Shown here: positions 8,356-16,536 of the stretch, one piece after another
Layout of the letters: the number at the start of each line of letters is the position of its first letter
Position numbering within the stretch: position 1 is the stretch's first letter
Assembly: GCF_019801175.1 (NCBI RefSeq)
Contig: NZ_JAHVJR010000001.1
Span: forward strand, 2,046,001-2,110,000
Reading direction: 5' to 3'
DNA: 64,000 nucleotides
Origin: Vannielia litorea
GTDB lineage: Bacteria; Pseudomonadota; Alphaproteobacteria; Rhodobacterales; Rhodobacteraceae
The notes under the pieces: generated by a model
Told to the model about the DNA's origin: nothing
Databases searched by the model: none
What the model saw: only the letters and a program-made list of their open reading frames with translations
Translations under genes and position numbers: made by a program

Positions 8356-8418
8356 CCCCTTCCCCTGCCCCGCACCCGCGCCCTTGGCAAGCCCTTCGCG
8401 CAGAGCTAGAGCGGACCC

Positions 8419-9204
8419 ATGGCAGACAAGACTCCCCCCGGCGACCGCATCGCCAAGGTGCTCGCCCGCGCGGGCCTCGCCTCGCGCCGCGAGGCCGAGA
8501 AGATCGTCGAGGCAGGCCGCGTGACGGTGAATGGCAAGCCGATCACCAGCCCTGCGCTCAACGTGACCGAAGCCGATGCGATCACGGTCGACGGCAAGCC
8601 ACTCGCCGCCCCCGAACCACCGCGCCTCTGGCTCTACCACAAGCCCGCGGGGCTCGTGACCACCGAGCGTGACGAAAAGGGGCGCGACACGGTCTTCGCA
8701 AACCTGCCAGAGGACATGCCCCGGGTAATGAGCGTCGGGCGGCTCGACCTCAACTCCGAAGGCCTGCTGCTGCTCACCAATGACGGCGAGATCAAGCGAC
8801 GGCTCGAGCTGCCCTCCACCGGCTGGGTGCGCAAATACCGGGTGCGCCTGCACGGCACGCCGGAAGACAAGGATTTCGAGCCGCTCCGTAAGGGTCTCAC
8901 CGTCGAAGGCGTGAAGTACCAGCCGATGACCATCACGCTCGACCGGCAGCAGGGCGCCAATGCCTGGGCCACCGTATCGCTGCGCGAGGGTAAGAACCGC
9001 GAGATCCGCCGCGCGATGGAGGCCGTGGGCCTCACCGTCAACCGGCTCCTGCGCGTCTCTTACGGCCCGTTCCGGCTGGGTGAGCTGAAGGCAGGCGCGG
9101 TGCAAGAGATCAAATCCCGCATCGTCCGTGACCAGCTTGGCCTCGATCCGGACTTCAAACCCGCACCCGAGCCAAAGAAAAAGCCAACGCGCCGTCGCCG
9201 CTAA
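8419..9204 (+). CDS. rluB: 23S rRNA pseudouridine synthase, RsuA/RluB family
   Basis: A 261-residue pseudouridine synthase. An N-terminal S4 RNA-binding domain (RIAKVLARAGLASRREAEK, residues 10-28) precedes the catalytic domain with the family signature GRLDLNSEGLLLLTNDG near residue 110, where the Asp is the catalytic nucleophile. The C-terminus is Lys/Arg/Pro-rich, typical for rRNA-binding members. RluB modifies U2605 of 23S rRNA in E. coli; the exact target here is assumed. Start and length are normal. It is divergent from tadA. Confidence 0.88.
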   Translation: MADKTPPGDRIAKVLARAGLASRREAEKIVEAGRVTVNGKPITSPALNVTEADAITVDGKPLAAPEPPRLWLYHKPAGLVTTERDEKGRDTVFANLPEDMPRVMSVGRLDLNSEGLLLLTNDGEIKRRLELPSTGWVRKYRVRLHGTPEDKDFEPLRKGLTVEGVKYQPMTITLDRQQGANAWATVSLREGKNREIRRAMEAVGLTVNRLLRVSYGPFRLGELKAGAVQEIKSRIVRDQLGLDPDFKPAPEPKKKPTRRRR

Positions 9205-9309
9205 GGCTTTCCGCAACGGCAGCCAAAACCGGCCGATCCATGCTGGCCCGCAGAAAATCCATCGCTTATAAGCAAAGACATGCGCCAGGACGGCGCGGGT
9301 GGGAGAGCG

Positions 9310-9396
9310 ATGTCGTCAGACGGTTTGCAAAAACTGAGTTATGCGCTGCTTCTGGCGCTGATGCTGTATGCCGCTTTCACCGGCGGGGGCGCCTGA
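9310..9396 (+). CDS. 28-residue hydrophobic peptide coupled to the XpaC-like gene
   Basis: A very small open frame encoding MSSDGLQKLSY followed by a single hydrophobic helix (ALLLALMLYAAF) and a short Gly-rich tail. The ATG at 9310 is preceded by GGGAGAG at good distance, and its TGA overlaps the ATG of the next gene (TGATG at 9394-9398). Ribosome binding site, coupling overlap and a plausible transmembrane peptide together suggest a real membrane microprotein rather than chance. No family is recognised. A role as assembly factor or partner of the XpaC/TelA cluster is speculation. Confidence 0.5.
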   Translation: MSSDGLQKLSYALLLALMLYAAFTGGGA

Positions 9397-10307
9397 TGGC
9401 CCAGCGCTACGGTGGAAAGTTCAGCCCCGATGGCTCCAAGGCCGGCGAAGACGGGGTACGGGCCGCGCCCGAGGCCCCCAAAGCCGCCAGCCTCGCGCCC
9501 AAATTCGCCGGGGCGACCCGGGCACGGGCGGGCATGCGCTCCAACCTCATGTTCGTCGTCCCGCTGATCTTTCTCTGGCACGCCTTCACTTCCGACGCCA
9601 CGGGCCTAGCGCTCTACCTCGTCGCTGTGGGCGTGCTGCTGACGGCCGCGTGGCTGACCCGCGAGGGCCTGAAGGCGCAGGAAGCCTGGGAGGCGCGCAA
9701 GGTCGCCCGCCGCCCCGCCGTGCCGCGCAAGATCTTCGGCTCTGTGCTCACCGGCGCGGGCCTCGGCCTTGTCGGCCTCGCAGGCCACGGAGTTCTTGAA
9801 GCCATCATCTTCGCCGTGCTCGGCGCGGGCCTCCACAGCTTTGCCTTCGGGCTCGATCCGATGTCGGACAAGGGGATGGAGGGTATCGACGTGCGCCAGC
9901 AAGATCGCGTGGCGCGCGCTGTCGAAGCCGCCGAGGCGCATCTTTCCGCCATGGCCGACGCGGTGAAACGCGCGGGCGACCGGGGCGTTGCCGACCGGGT
10001 GGCGCGCTTCTCCGATACCGCCCGCACAATGTTCCGCACCGTCGAAGAAGACCCGCGCGACCTGACCGCCGCCCGCAAGTTCATGGGCGTCTACCTTCAG
10101 GGCGCCCGCGACGCGACGGTGAAGTTCGCCGATATCTACAGCCGTGGGCACGACCCCAAGGCCAAGGAAGATTACATCGCCCTCCTCGACGAGATGGAGA
10201 GCAACTACGCCCAGCGCACCGAAAAGCTGCTGCTCGACGACAAAACCGACCTCGACATCGAAATCGAAGTGCTGCGCGACCGTTTGCAGCGCGAAGGGGC
10301 CGTCTGA
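9396..10307 (+). CDS. 5-bromo-4-chloroindolyl phosphate hydrolysis (XpaC-like) family protein
   Basis: A 303-residue membrane protein of the XpaC-like family. The N-terminal third is cytoplasmic and Ala/Pro-rich. Four hydrophobic segments follow (MFVVPLIFLWHAF, LALYLVAVGVLLTAAWL, a Gly-rich GAGLGLVGLAG and AIIFAVLGAGLH). The C-terminal half is charged and helical, with conserved MGVYLQGARDAT and a tail likely to form a coiled coil. XpaC and TelA homologues are commonly adjacent. The enzymatic name comes from a Bacillus phenotype and does not establish activity. The ATG at 9396 is fixed by the TGATG overlap with the upstream microprotein; telA follows 29 nt downstream. Confidence 0.85.
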   Translation: MAQRYGGKFSPDGSKAGEDGVRAAPEAPKAASLAPKFAGATRARAGMRSNLMFVVPLIFLWHAFTSDATGLALYLVAVGVLLTAAWLTREGLKAQEAWEARKVARRPAVPRKIFGSVLTGAGLGLVGLAGHGVLEAIIFAVLGAGLHSFAFGLDPMSDKGMEGIDVRQQDRVARAVEAAEAHLSAMADAVKRAGDRGVADRVARFSDTARTMFRTVEEDPRDLTAARKFMGVYLQGARDATVKFADIYSRGHDPKAKEDYIALLDEMESNYAQRTEKLLLDDKTDLDIEIEVLRDRLQREGAV

Positions 10308-10336
10308 GCCCGCGTACAAAGGAGAAACAAGGGACT

Positions 10337-11536
10337 ATGGAACAGGAAGTTCACGCCAAGGCCAAGGAAACGCTGGCACAGGTGGAAGAGGTCAACGCCG
10401 TGGTTCTGCCCGAGCCGGTCGAGGCCAATGCCGTCGTGCCCCTCGCCGAGGCCGACCCGGCCCTCTCCGCCGAGATCACCAAGCGCATGGGCGAGCTCGA
10501 CATGAGCGACACCGGCTCCATCGTCAACTTCGGCTCCGCCGCACAGTCGGAACTGCAGACCATCTCGCAGGCCATGCTGGCCGATGTGAAGAACAAGGAT
10601 GTCGGCCCGGCGGGCGACGGGCTGCGCAAGATGGTCACCACCATCCGCGGTTTCTCGGTTTCCGAGCTGGACGTGCGCCGCAAGCGCTCCTTCTGGGAAA
10701 AGCTGCTCGGCCGCGCCGCACCCTTCGCCAACTTCCTCTCCCGCTTCGAGGACGTGCAGGACCAGATCGACAAGATCACCGCCGAGCTCGAAGGCCACGA
10801 GCACAAGCTGCTGAAAGACATCAAGTCGCTCGACGTGCTCTACGAAAAGACCCTCAGCTTCTACGACGAGCTGGCCCTCTATATCGCCGCCGGTGAGGCC
10901 AAGATCGCCGAGCTGGATGCCACCACCATCCCCGCCAAAGAGGCCGAGGTGCAGGCCGCCCCTGAAGAGCAGGGCGTGATGAAGGCGCAGGAACTGCGCG
11001 ACCTGCGTGCCGCCCGCGATGACCTCGAGCGCCGCGTGCATGACCTCAAGCTGACCCGCCAGGTCACCATGCAGTCGCTGCCCTCTATCCGGCTGGTGCA
11101 GGAGAACGACAAGAGCCTCGTCACCAAGATCAACTCCACCCTCGTCAACACCGTGCCGCTCTGGGAGACCCAGCTGGCGCAGGCGGTCACGATCCAGCGC
11201 TCCGCCGAGGCCGCCGAGGCCGTCCGCTCCGCGAATGATCTGACCAACGAGCTCCTGACCCAGAACGCCAAGAACCTGCGCGAGACCAACGCCAAGATCC
11301 GCACCGAGATGGAGCGCGGCGTATTCGACATTGAGGCGGTGAAAACCGCCAACGCCGAACTGGTCGCCACCATCGAGGAGAGCCTCCAGATCGCTGATGA
11401 AGGCAAGCGCAAGCGCGCCGAGGCCGAGGAAGAGCTGCACAAGATGGAAAGTGAGCTTAAAAACACGCTCGCCGCCGCCAAGGCCCGCAAGACCGGGCTG
11501 GGCGACACAGCCGGTACTGCCGTTTCGGGCAGCTGA
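10337..11536 (+). CDS. telA: Toxic anion resistance protein TelA family
   Basis: A 399-residue soluble, mostly alpha-helical protein of the TelA/KlaA family, linked genetically to tellurite resistance and to cell-envelope stress. Typical segments are present: SEITKRMGELDMSDTGSIVNFG-like N-terminal sequence, FWEKLLGR, and long heptad-rich helices that include RQVTMQSLPSIRLVQENDK and NTVPLWETQLAQAV. It has no membrane segment or signal peptide. AGGAG lies in the 29-nt gap after the XpaC-like gene. It is the second main gene of the cluster; its biochemical activity is unknown. Confidence 0.9.
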   Translation: MEQEVHAKAKETLAQVEEVNAVVLPEPVEANAVVPLAEADPALSAEITKRMGELDMSDTGSIVNFGSAAQSELQTISQAMLADVKNKDVGPAGDGLRKMVTTIRGFSVSELDVRRKRSFWEKLLGRAAPFANFLSRFEDVQDQIDKITAELEGHEHKLLKDIKSLDVLYEKTLSFYDELALYIAAGEAKIAELDATTIPAKEAEVQAAPEEQGVMKAQELRDLRAARDDLERRVHDLKLTRQVTMQSLPSIRLVQENDKSLVTKINSTLVNTVPLWETQLAQAVTIQRSAEAAEAVRSANDLTNELLTQNAKNLRETNAKIRTEMERGVFDIEAVKTANAELVATIEESLQIADEGKRKRAEAEEELHKMESELKNTLAAAKARKTGLGDTAGTAVSGS

Positions 11537-11551
11537 AGAAGGGGCCGCGAA

Positions 11552-12502
11552 TTGCGCCTGGAGACCATGCTTCCGAGAGCGGCGATGCTGATTGCCGCTC
11601 TCATTCTCGCGGGCTGCGAAGAACTTCCCGCGCCCCAGTCAGAGCCTGATCCGGTTGCAACGCCGGATGAGCTGGCTCCGCGCCCCAAGGACCCGTCCGA
11701 GGCCAGCCGTGCGGCGGCGCGCCACTACGCCCGTGTGCAATCGGACCTGTTGGCGCGCGGCCTGCTGCGCCGGGACGGTGGTGGCCCCGATACCCCCTAT
11801 TCCGACCGGCAGCTGACCGAGAATTTCGTCCGCATCGCGCTTTTCGACGAGTACGTCTCGCGCGGCGGAACGCTGGTGGCTCAGCAGTCGGAGTCGAACC
11901 TCCGCCGCTGGGAACAGCCTATCCGCTTCGGCCTGCGCTTCGGCGAGACGGTGCCGGAATCCCAGCGCGCCAAGGACCGCACCAATGTTGCTGCCTTCGT
12001 CCGCCGCCTCTCCCGCGCCACCGGCCACCCGATGAGCATGGGCACCGGCAACGGCAACTTCACCGTTCTGATGCTGAACGAAGATGAGCGCGCCGCCATC
12101 GGCCCCGAGTTGCGCCGCCTCGTGCCCGGCATCGACAATGCAGCCATCCGCACCATCGAGACCCTGCCGCGCGACACGCTGTGCCTCGTCTTCGCCACCA
12201 CCACCGGCAACAGCTCCGTCTACACCCGCGCGGTGGCGATCATCCGCGCCGAGCACCCCGACCTGCTTCGCCTTTCCTGCATCCACGAAGAGCTGGCCCA
12301 GGGCCTTGGCCTGGCCAACGACAGTCCCGAGGCCCGGCCCTCCATCTTCAACGATGACGAGGAGTTCGGCCTGCTCACCACTCACGACGAGCAACTCCTC
12401 CGCATCCTCTACGATGGCAGGCTGCGCCCCGGCATGACCGCGCTGGAGGCCAAGCCCATCGTCAAGCAAATCGTCGGCGAAATTCTCGGAGGCCGAGTGT
12501 GA
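11552..12502 (+). CDS. DUF2927 domain lipoprotein
   Basis: A 316-residue predicted lipoprotein with signal segment LIAALILAGC and Cys around residue 22. A Pro-rich linker is followed by a DUF2927 domain covering most of the protein. The conserved SCIHEELAQGLGLANDS and FNDDEEFGLLTTHDEQLLR segments near the C-terminus carry His/Glu residues reminiscent of a metallopeptidase-like site. The start is uncertain: the TTG at 11552 has AGAAGGGG upstream, and the ATG at 11567 with a close GGAG is an equally plausible start. It lies 15 nt after telA, so an operon is likely. It would put an envelope-exposed component into the XpaC/TelA cluster. Confidence 0.82.
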   Translation: MRLETMLPRAAMLIAALILAGCEELPAPQSEPDPVATPDELAPRPKDPSEASRAAARHYARVQSDLLARGLLRRDGGGPDTPYSDRQLTENFVRIALFDEYVSRGGTLVAQQSESNLRRWEQPIRFGLRFGETVPESQRAKDRTNVAAFVRRLSRATGHPMSMGTGNGNFTVLMLNEDERAAIGPELRRLVPGIDNAAIRTIETLPRDTLCLVFATTTGNSSVYTRAVAIIRAEHPDLLRLSCIHEELAQGLGLANDSPEARPSIFNDDEEFGLLTTHDEQLLRILYDGRLRPGMTALEAKPIVKQIVGEILGGRV

Positions 12503-12589
12503 CCGCGCCCGCCCCCGACATCCCGGCAAACACGCTTTTCTGGCCGCCCTCAGCGGCTATAGTCCCCGCATTCACTTAAGGAGGCCGCC

Positions 12590-13795
12590 ATGGGCATTCT
12601 CGATTTTCTTTCCGGCGAATTCATCGACGTCATCCATTGGACCGACGACACCCGCGACACGATGGTCTGGCGCTTCGAGCGCTATGGCCACGAGATCAAG
12701 TATGGCGCCAAGCTGACCGTCCGCGAGGGGCAGGCCGCCGTCTTCATCCACGAGGGCCAACTGGCCGATGTGTTCTCTCCCGGCATGTACATGCTGGAGA
12801 CCAACAACATGCCGATCATGACCAAGCTCCAGCACTGGGATCACGGGTTCCAGTCGCCGTTCAAGAGCGAGATCTATTTCGTCAACACCATCCGGTTCAA
12901 TGACAACAAGTGGGGCACCAAGAATCCGGTGATGCTGCGCGACCCCGAGTTCGGGCCGACCCGCATCCGCGCCTTCGGCACCTATTCGGTGAAGGTCTCC
13001 GACCCGGCCCTCTTCATGCAGGAGATCGTCGGCACCGATGGTGAGTTCACCTCCGATGAGATCACCTTCCAGATCCGCAACATCATCGTGCAGGAAGCCT
13101 CCCGCGTGATGGCCGGCTCCGGCATCCCGGTGCTCGACATGGCGGCCAACACCGCCGACATGGGCAAGATCATCTCCACCGAGGTCAGCAAGACACTCTC
13201 CGAATACGGCATGATCATCCCCGAGCTCTATATCGAGAACATATCCCTACCCCCCGCCGTGGAAGAGGTACTCGACAAGCGCACCTCCATGGGCGTGGTT
13301 GGCGACCTCGGCAAATACACCCAGTTCGCCGCCGCCGAGGCCATGAGCGCGGCCGCTGCCAACCCCGGCGCGGGTGGCAATGGCATGGGCGCAGGGATCG
13401 GCATGGGCATGGGCATGGCGATGGCCAACCAGATGGGTCAGGCGATGAACCCGCAAGGCTACGGCCAGCAGCCGCAGCCCGGCCCGTGGGGCGCACCCGC
13501 TGGCCATGCCACGCACCAGCCGGGCGGCCAGCCCGGCTACGCGCCCGCACATCACGCCGCGCCGCCCCCGCCCCCCCCGCCCCCGGCCGAGAAGCTCTGG
13601 CACGTCGCCGCCAACGGTGCGACCGATGGCCCCTTCTCCAAGGCCCGCATGGGCCGGATGGTCCACGAAGGCGGCCTGACCCGCGATAGCATGGTCTGGA
13701 CCGCCGGGCAGGACGGTTGGCTCAAGGCGGGCGACATCCCTGAACTCGCCCAGCTCTTCACCATCCTCCCCCCGCCCCCGCCGCCGGGGGTGTGA
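12590..13795 (+). CDS. SPFH domain protein with C-terminal GYF-like domain
   Basis: A 401-residue protein of the SPFH group often labelled virion core protein. Residues 1-270 form the SPFH/band-7-like region. A Gly/Met-rich stretch (near 270-295) and a Gln/Pro/His-rich linker lead to eight consecutive prolines (near 325-332). A GYF_2-like domain spans about 333-392 (KLWHVAANGATDGPFS ... GQDGWLKAGDIPEL). The last residues are six prolines then GV, close to the PPG-hydrophobic ligand of GYF domains. There is no transmembrane helix. The Shine-Dalgarno TAAGGAGG is strong. It sits between the DUF2927 lipoprotein and, beyond cytochrome b561, the zinc-ribbon protein, a partner commonly seen with this SPFH type. 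Confidence 0.87.
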   Translation: MGILDFLSGEFIDVIHWTDDTRDTMVWRFERYGHEIKYGAKLTVREGQAAVFIHEGQLADVFSPGMYMLETNNMPIMTKLQHWDHGFQSPFKSEIYFVNTIRFNDNKWGTKNPVMLRDPEFGPTRIRAFGTYSVKVSDPALFMQEIVGTDGEFTSDEITFQIRNIIVQEASRVMAGSGIPVLDMAANTADMGKIISTEVSKTLSEYGMIIPELYIENISLPPAVEEVLDKRTSMGVVGDLGKYTQFAAAEAMSAAAANPGAGGNGMGAGIGMGMGMAMANQMGQAMNPQGYGQQPQPGPWGAPAGHATHQPGGQPGYAPAHHAAPPPPPPPPAEKLWHVAANGATDGPFSKARMGRMVHEGGLTRDSMVWTAGQDGWLKAGDIPELAQLFTILPPPPPPGV

Positions 13796-13832
13796 GACCG
13801 GCCTTCGAACCCATGAGACACTGACGACACAC

Positions 13833-13869
13833 ACTCTGCCGCGCTCCCCGGGCGCGGCAGAGTTGCTTT
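13833..13869 (+). terminator. Rho-independent terminator after the SPFH/GYF gene
   Basis: A 12-bp perfect stem (ACTCTGCCGCGC with GCGCGGCAGAGT) with a short GC loop is followed by a modest T-rich run (TTGCTTTC). It would end the 9.3-13.8 kb transcript fully or partly before cytochrome b561. Confidence 0.75.
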
Positions 13870-13881
13870 CAGGATCGGCCC

Positions 13882-14352
13882 ATGCCCCGCCCCAACGCCT
13901 ATTCCCGCCTCCAGATCATCCTCCATTGGCTGGTGGTCATCCTGATCATCGGCGCCTTCCTGCTCTCTGATCAGATGGACGATTGGGAGGTCCTGCCTGC
14001 CGATGCACCCCTGCCACTCCACGGCGTCCTCGGCCTGACAGTTTTCTTCCTCATGCTCGTCCGCCTCGCCCTGCGGCTCCTGCGCGGCGCGCCACCTCCG
14101 CCAGTGGATGATCCGGCATGGCAACAGCGCTTGGCCGAACTCACCCATTGGGCGCTCTACGCCTTGGCCATCGCCACGCCGTGGTCTGGCGGCTTTGCCT
14201 TCTACCTGCGCTGGGAGGAGGCGGCAGACCTGCATGAGCTTCTGAAAACCCTGCTGCTCCTCACCGCCGCCGCCCACACCGCCGCCGCGCTCTATCACCA
14301 GTTCATCCTGAAAGACGGGTTGCTCGCCCGGATGGGCCTGCGCCGCCCTTAG
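13882..14352 (+). CDS. Cytochrome b561-type membrane protein
   Basis: A 156-residue protein of the bacterial cytochrome b561 family: four transmembrane helices and conserved histidines suited to bind b-type heme (LHWLVV near residue 14, LHGVLGL, LTHWALY and AAAHTAAALYH). Such proteins pass electrons between quinol and other carriers in the inner membrane, some acting as superoxide:quinone oxidoreductases. The ATG at 13882 has AGGA about 7 nt upstream. It lies just after a terminator and 68 nt before the zinc-ribbon gene, so it interrupts an otherwise functionally linked cluster. Its relation to that cluster is unknown. Confidence 0.87.
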   Translation: MPRPNAYSRLQIILHWLVVILIIGAFLLSDQMDDWEVLPADAPLPLHGVLGLTVFFLMLVRLALRLLRGAPPPPVDDPAWQQRLAELTHWALYALAIATPWSGGFAFYLRWEEAADLHELLKTLLLLTAAAHTAAALYHQFILKDGLLARMGLRRP

Positions 14353-14420
14353 CCCCCTAGCACCGCTCCGCGCCTTCCCCTAACCTGCGGCCAACCCATT
14401 CCAACCCAAGCGCGATTTCC

Positions 14421-15530
14421 ATGACCGATATCGATTCCTCCGCCACCGAAGAGCATCGCTTCCCCTGCCCCGCCTGCGGGGCCGACATGCGGTTCGATCC
14501 GACCTCGGGCGCGCTCCAGTGCAACCATTGCGGCCATCGCGAAGAGGCGGTTGTCGAAAACGAGGTCACCACCTCCCCTATCGAAGAGCTGGATTACGAG
14601 GCCGCGCTCCAGGCACAATTGCCCGAGGCGGAGATGGAAGAAACCCGCGTCATCCAATGCACCAGCTGCGGCGCGCAGGTGGAGTTCAACGAGAACGACC
14701 ACGCCACCGAGTGCCCCTTCTGCGCCACGCCCATCGTGACCGACACCGGCACCCATCGTCACATCAAGCCCAAGGGCCTCGTGCCCTTCGCCCTCAAGGA
14801 GGGACAGGCGCGCGATGCGATGAACGAATGGCTCGGCAAGCTCTGGTTCGCGCCCGGCGGCTTGCAGGAATACGCCCGTAAGGGTCGCAAGATGCAGGGC
14901 ATCTACGTGCCCTACTGGACCTACGACGCCGACACCAAGAGCCGCTACACCGGCATGCGCGGGGTTTACTATTACGAGACCCAGACGGTGATGCGCGATG
15001 GCAAACCCGAGCAGCGCCGTGTCCGCAAGATCGCATGGACCCCGGTGAAGGGCCGCGTTGCCCGCTGGTTCGACGACGTGCTCGTGCTGGCCTCCCGCAG
15101 CCTGCCGAAGAAATACACCGACGGTCTTGAGCCGTGGAACCTCACCGGCCTCGAGCCCTATGCCCCGCACTTCCTCGCCGGGTTCCGCGCCGAGGGCTAT
15201 CAGGTGGAGCTGGCCGAGGGCTTCGAGGAGGCCAAGGGCGTGATGGAGGCGCAGATCCGCCGTGACGTGCGCTTCGACATCGGAGGCGACCAGCAAAAGA
15301 TCGCGACCCTCTCGACCGACATGAGCGACATCACCTTCAAGCACGTCCTGCTGCCGGTCTGGCTCGCGGCCTACAAGTACAAGGGCAAGAGCTACCGTTT
15401 CGTGGTCAACGGACAGTCCGGCAAGGTGCAGGGCGAACGGCCCTGGTCGGCCTGGAAGATCGCCTTCGCCGTGGTGCTGGGCCTGATCGTCGCCGGCGCG
15501 GTGGGCTATGCCGTGGCGATAAGCCAGTGA
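14421..15530 (+). CDS. TFIIB-type zinc ribbon membrane protein
   Basis: A 369-residue protein with two zinc ribbons: CPACG/CNHCG at about residues 16-37 and CTSCG/CPFCA at about 80-102. A large cytoplasmic region follows (GIYVPYWTYDADTKSRYTG is well conserved in the family), and one transmembrane helix sits at the extreme C-terminus (FAVVLGLIVAGAVGYAVAI). It is annotated elsewhere as TFIIB-type zinc ribbon-containing protein and is commonly next to the SPFH virion-core-like protein found here two genes upstream. The topology suggests a tail-anchored factor with a cytosolic nucleic-acid- or protein-binding head. No enzymatic motif is seen. Confidence 0.87.
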   Translation: MTDIDSSATEEHRFPCPACGADMRFDPTSGALQCNHCGHREEAVVENEVTTSPIEELDYEAALQAQLPEAEMEETRVIQCTSCGAQVEFNENDHATECPFCATPIVTDTGTHRHIKPKGLVPFALKEGQARDAMNEWLGKLWFAPGGLQEYARKGRKMQGIYVPYWTYDADTKSRYTGMRGVYYYETQTVMRDGKPEQRRVRKIAWTPVKGRVARWFDDVLVLASRSLPKKYTDGLEPWNLTGLEPYAPHFLAGFRAEGYQVELAEGFEEAKGVMEAQIRRDVRFDIGGDQQKIATLSTDMSDITFKHVLLPVWLAAYKYKGKSYRFVVNGQSGKVQGERPWSAWKIAFAVVLGLIVAGAVGYAVAISQ

Positions 15531-15617
15531 GTGGTGCCGAGGCCTGTGGATTGATAACAAAGCGCTTTTGCAGCTCTGCCGGATGACTTGGCCACGCGGG
15601 CTGCTTAAATCCCTCGC

Positions 15618-16424
15618 ATGACTTGGTTGACCCATCCGGACGCACCGCTGATCCGCACCCTGACCGAAATCCTCTCGGCGTCGGACGGGCTGGAGTCGCT
15701 GTTTCTTGGCGGCAGCCACGGGCGCGGTACGGCGGATGCCTACTCCGACATCGACCTTGTCGCCGTGGCCCGGCCCGGCGACGAGAAGCTGCTGACAGAG
15801 GCCCTGCGCGGTGGCCTCCCCGGCAGCCTCGAACCGGTGCTCTGGCAGGTGCGCTTCGACGTTCGGCTCGTGAATGCCATCACCCCCCAATGGCGGCGCA
15901 TCGACCTCTCCCTGCCCGCGCGCGAACACCTTCTGGCCCGCGCATCCAACACGCTCCTGCCACTGCACGACCCGGATGGCCTGCACGCCATGCTGGCCCC
16001 GCCCCAACCGCTCGCCACGCCCTCGCCCCAGCGCGTCTCCGCGCTGACGCGGGAGTTCCTCCGCGTGCTTGGCCTGCTCCACGTGGGCATGGGCCGGAAG
16101 GAATGGGTGCTGCTGGTCAAGGGCGCGGGACTGCTGCGTGACATGCTGGTGGACCTGATGCTCGAAGAGGTTCCCGAACCCGAGAAGGGCGGCATCCTCC
16201 ACCTGTCCCGCCTTCTGCCGACTCAGGACATGGCCCAACTCACCGCCCTGCCCTACCCCGGCCCGGACCGCGCGGAGCTGCTGGCCGCCTACACTGCCCT
16301 CGCCGGTGCCTTCCTCCCCCGCGCCCGGTCGCTCCACATAGCACTCGGCCTCTCCTGGCCGGAGGCCTTCGAGGCCGCCACCCGGGATCTTCTCCGCCGC
16401 GAGTTGAGCCTGGAACTGCCTTAG
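15618..16424 (+). CDS. Nucleotidyltransferase domain protein
   Basis: A 268-residue protein with the polymerase-beta-type nucleotidyltransferase signature GGSHGRGTADAYSDIDL at residues 31-47, including the paired aspartates Asp44 and Asp46, and a likely third Asp in VRFDVRLVNA. The rest is helical. The architecture resembles aminoglycoside adenylyltransferase-like proteins, but I cannot assign a substrate, and resistance should not be assumed. The ATG at 15618 has a weak ribosome binding site. It lies 87 nt after the zinc-ribbon gene and about 110 nt before the sugar kinase, apparently on its own. Confidence 0.78.
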   Translation: MTWLTHPDAPLIRTLTEILSASDGLESLFLGGSHGRGTADAYSDIDLVAVARPGDEKLLTEALRGGLPGSLEPVLWQVRFDVRLVNAITPQWRRIDLSLPAREHLLARASNTLLPLHDPDGLHAMLAPPQPLATPSPQRVSALTREFLRVLGLLHVGMGRKEWVLLVKGAGLLRDMLVDLMLEEVPEPEKGGILHLSRLLPTQDMAQLTALPYPGPDRAELLAAYTALAGAFLPRARSLHIALGLSWPEAFEAATRDLLRRELSLELP

Positions 16425-16503
16425 GCCGGGACTCGCCGCGCCGCGCCCCTGTCCCCTTGCGCCCGGCCCCTCCTTTCGGCTAGAGCCGATGCAAACAAGG
16501 CAT

Positions 16504-16517
16504 TGTTAGCGGTAACG
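16504..16517. promoter_or_regulatory. Predicted LacI-family operator upstream of the sugar kinase
   Basis: TGTTAGCGGTAACG is a near-perfect palindrome around a central CG step (GTTASCGSTAAC) and fits the general LacI/GalR-family operator pattern TGnnAnCGnTnnCA except for the final base. It lies about 20 nt before the kinase start codon, where a repressor would block initiation. No LacI-family gene is in this window, so the regulator would be encoded elsewhere. Confidence 0.6.
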
Positions 16518-16536
16518 GCGCACCGGAGGGGACCCC

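Noticed and set aside
9240..9395. N-terminal extension of the XpaC-like open frame
   Set aside because: The added 52 residues are Arg-rich and unlike the family; the TGATG overlap at 9394-9398 and the microprotein frame explain this DNA better.
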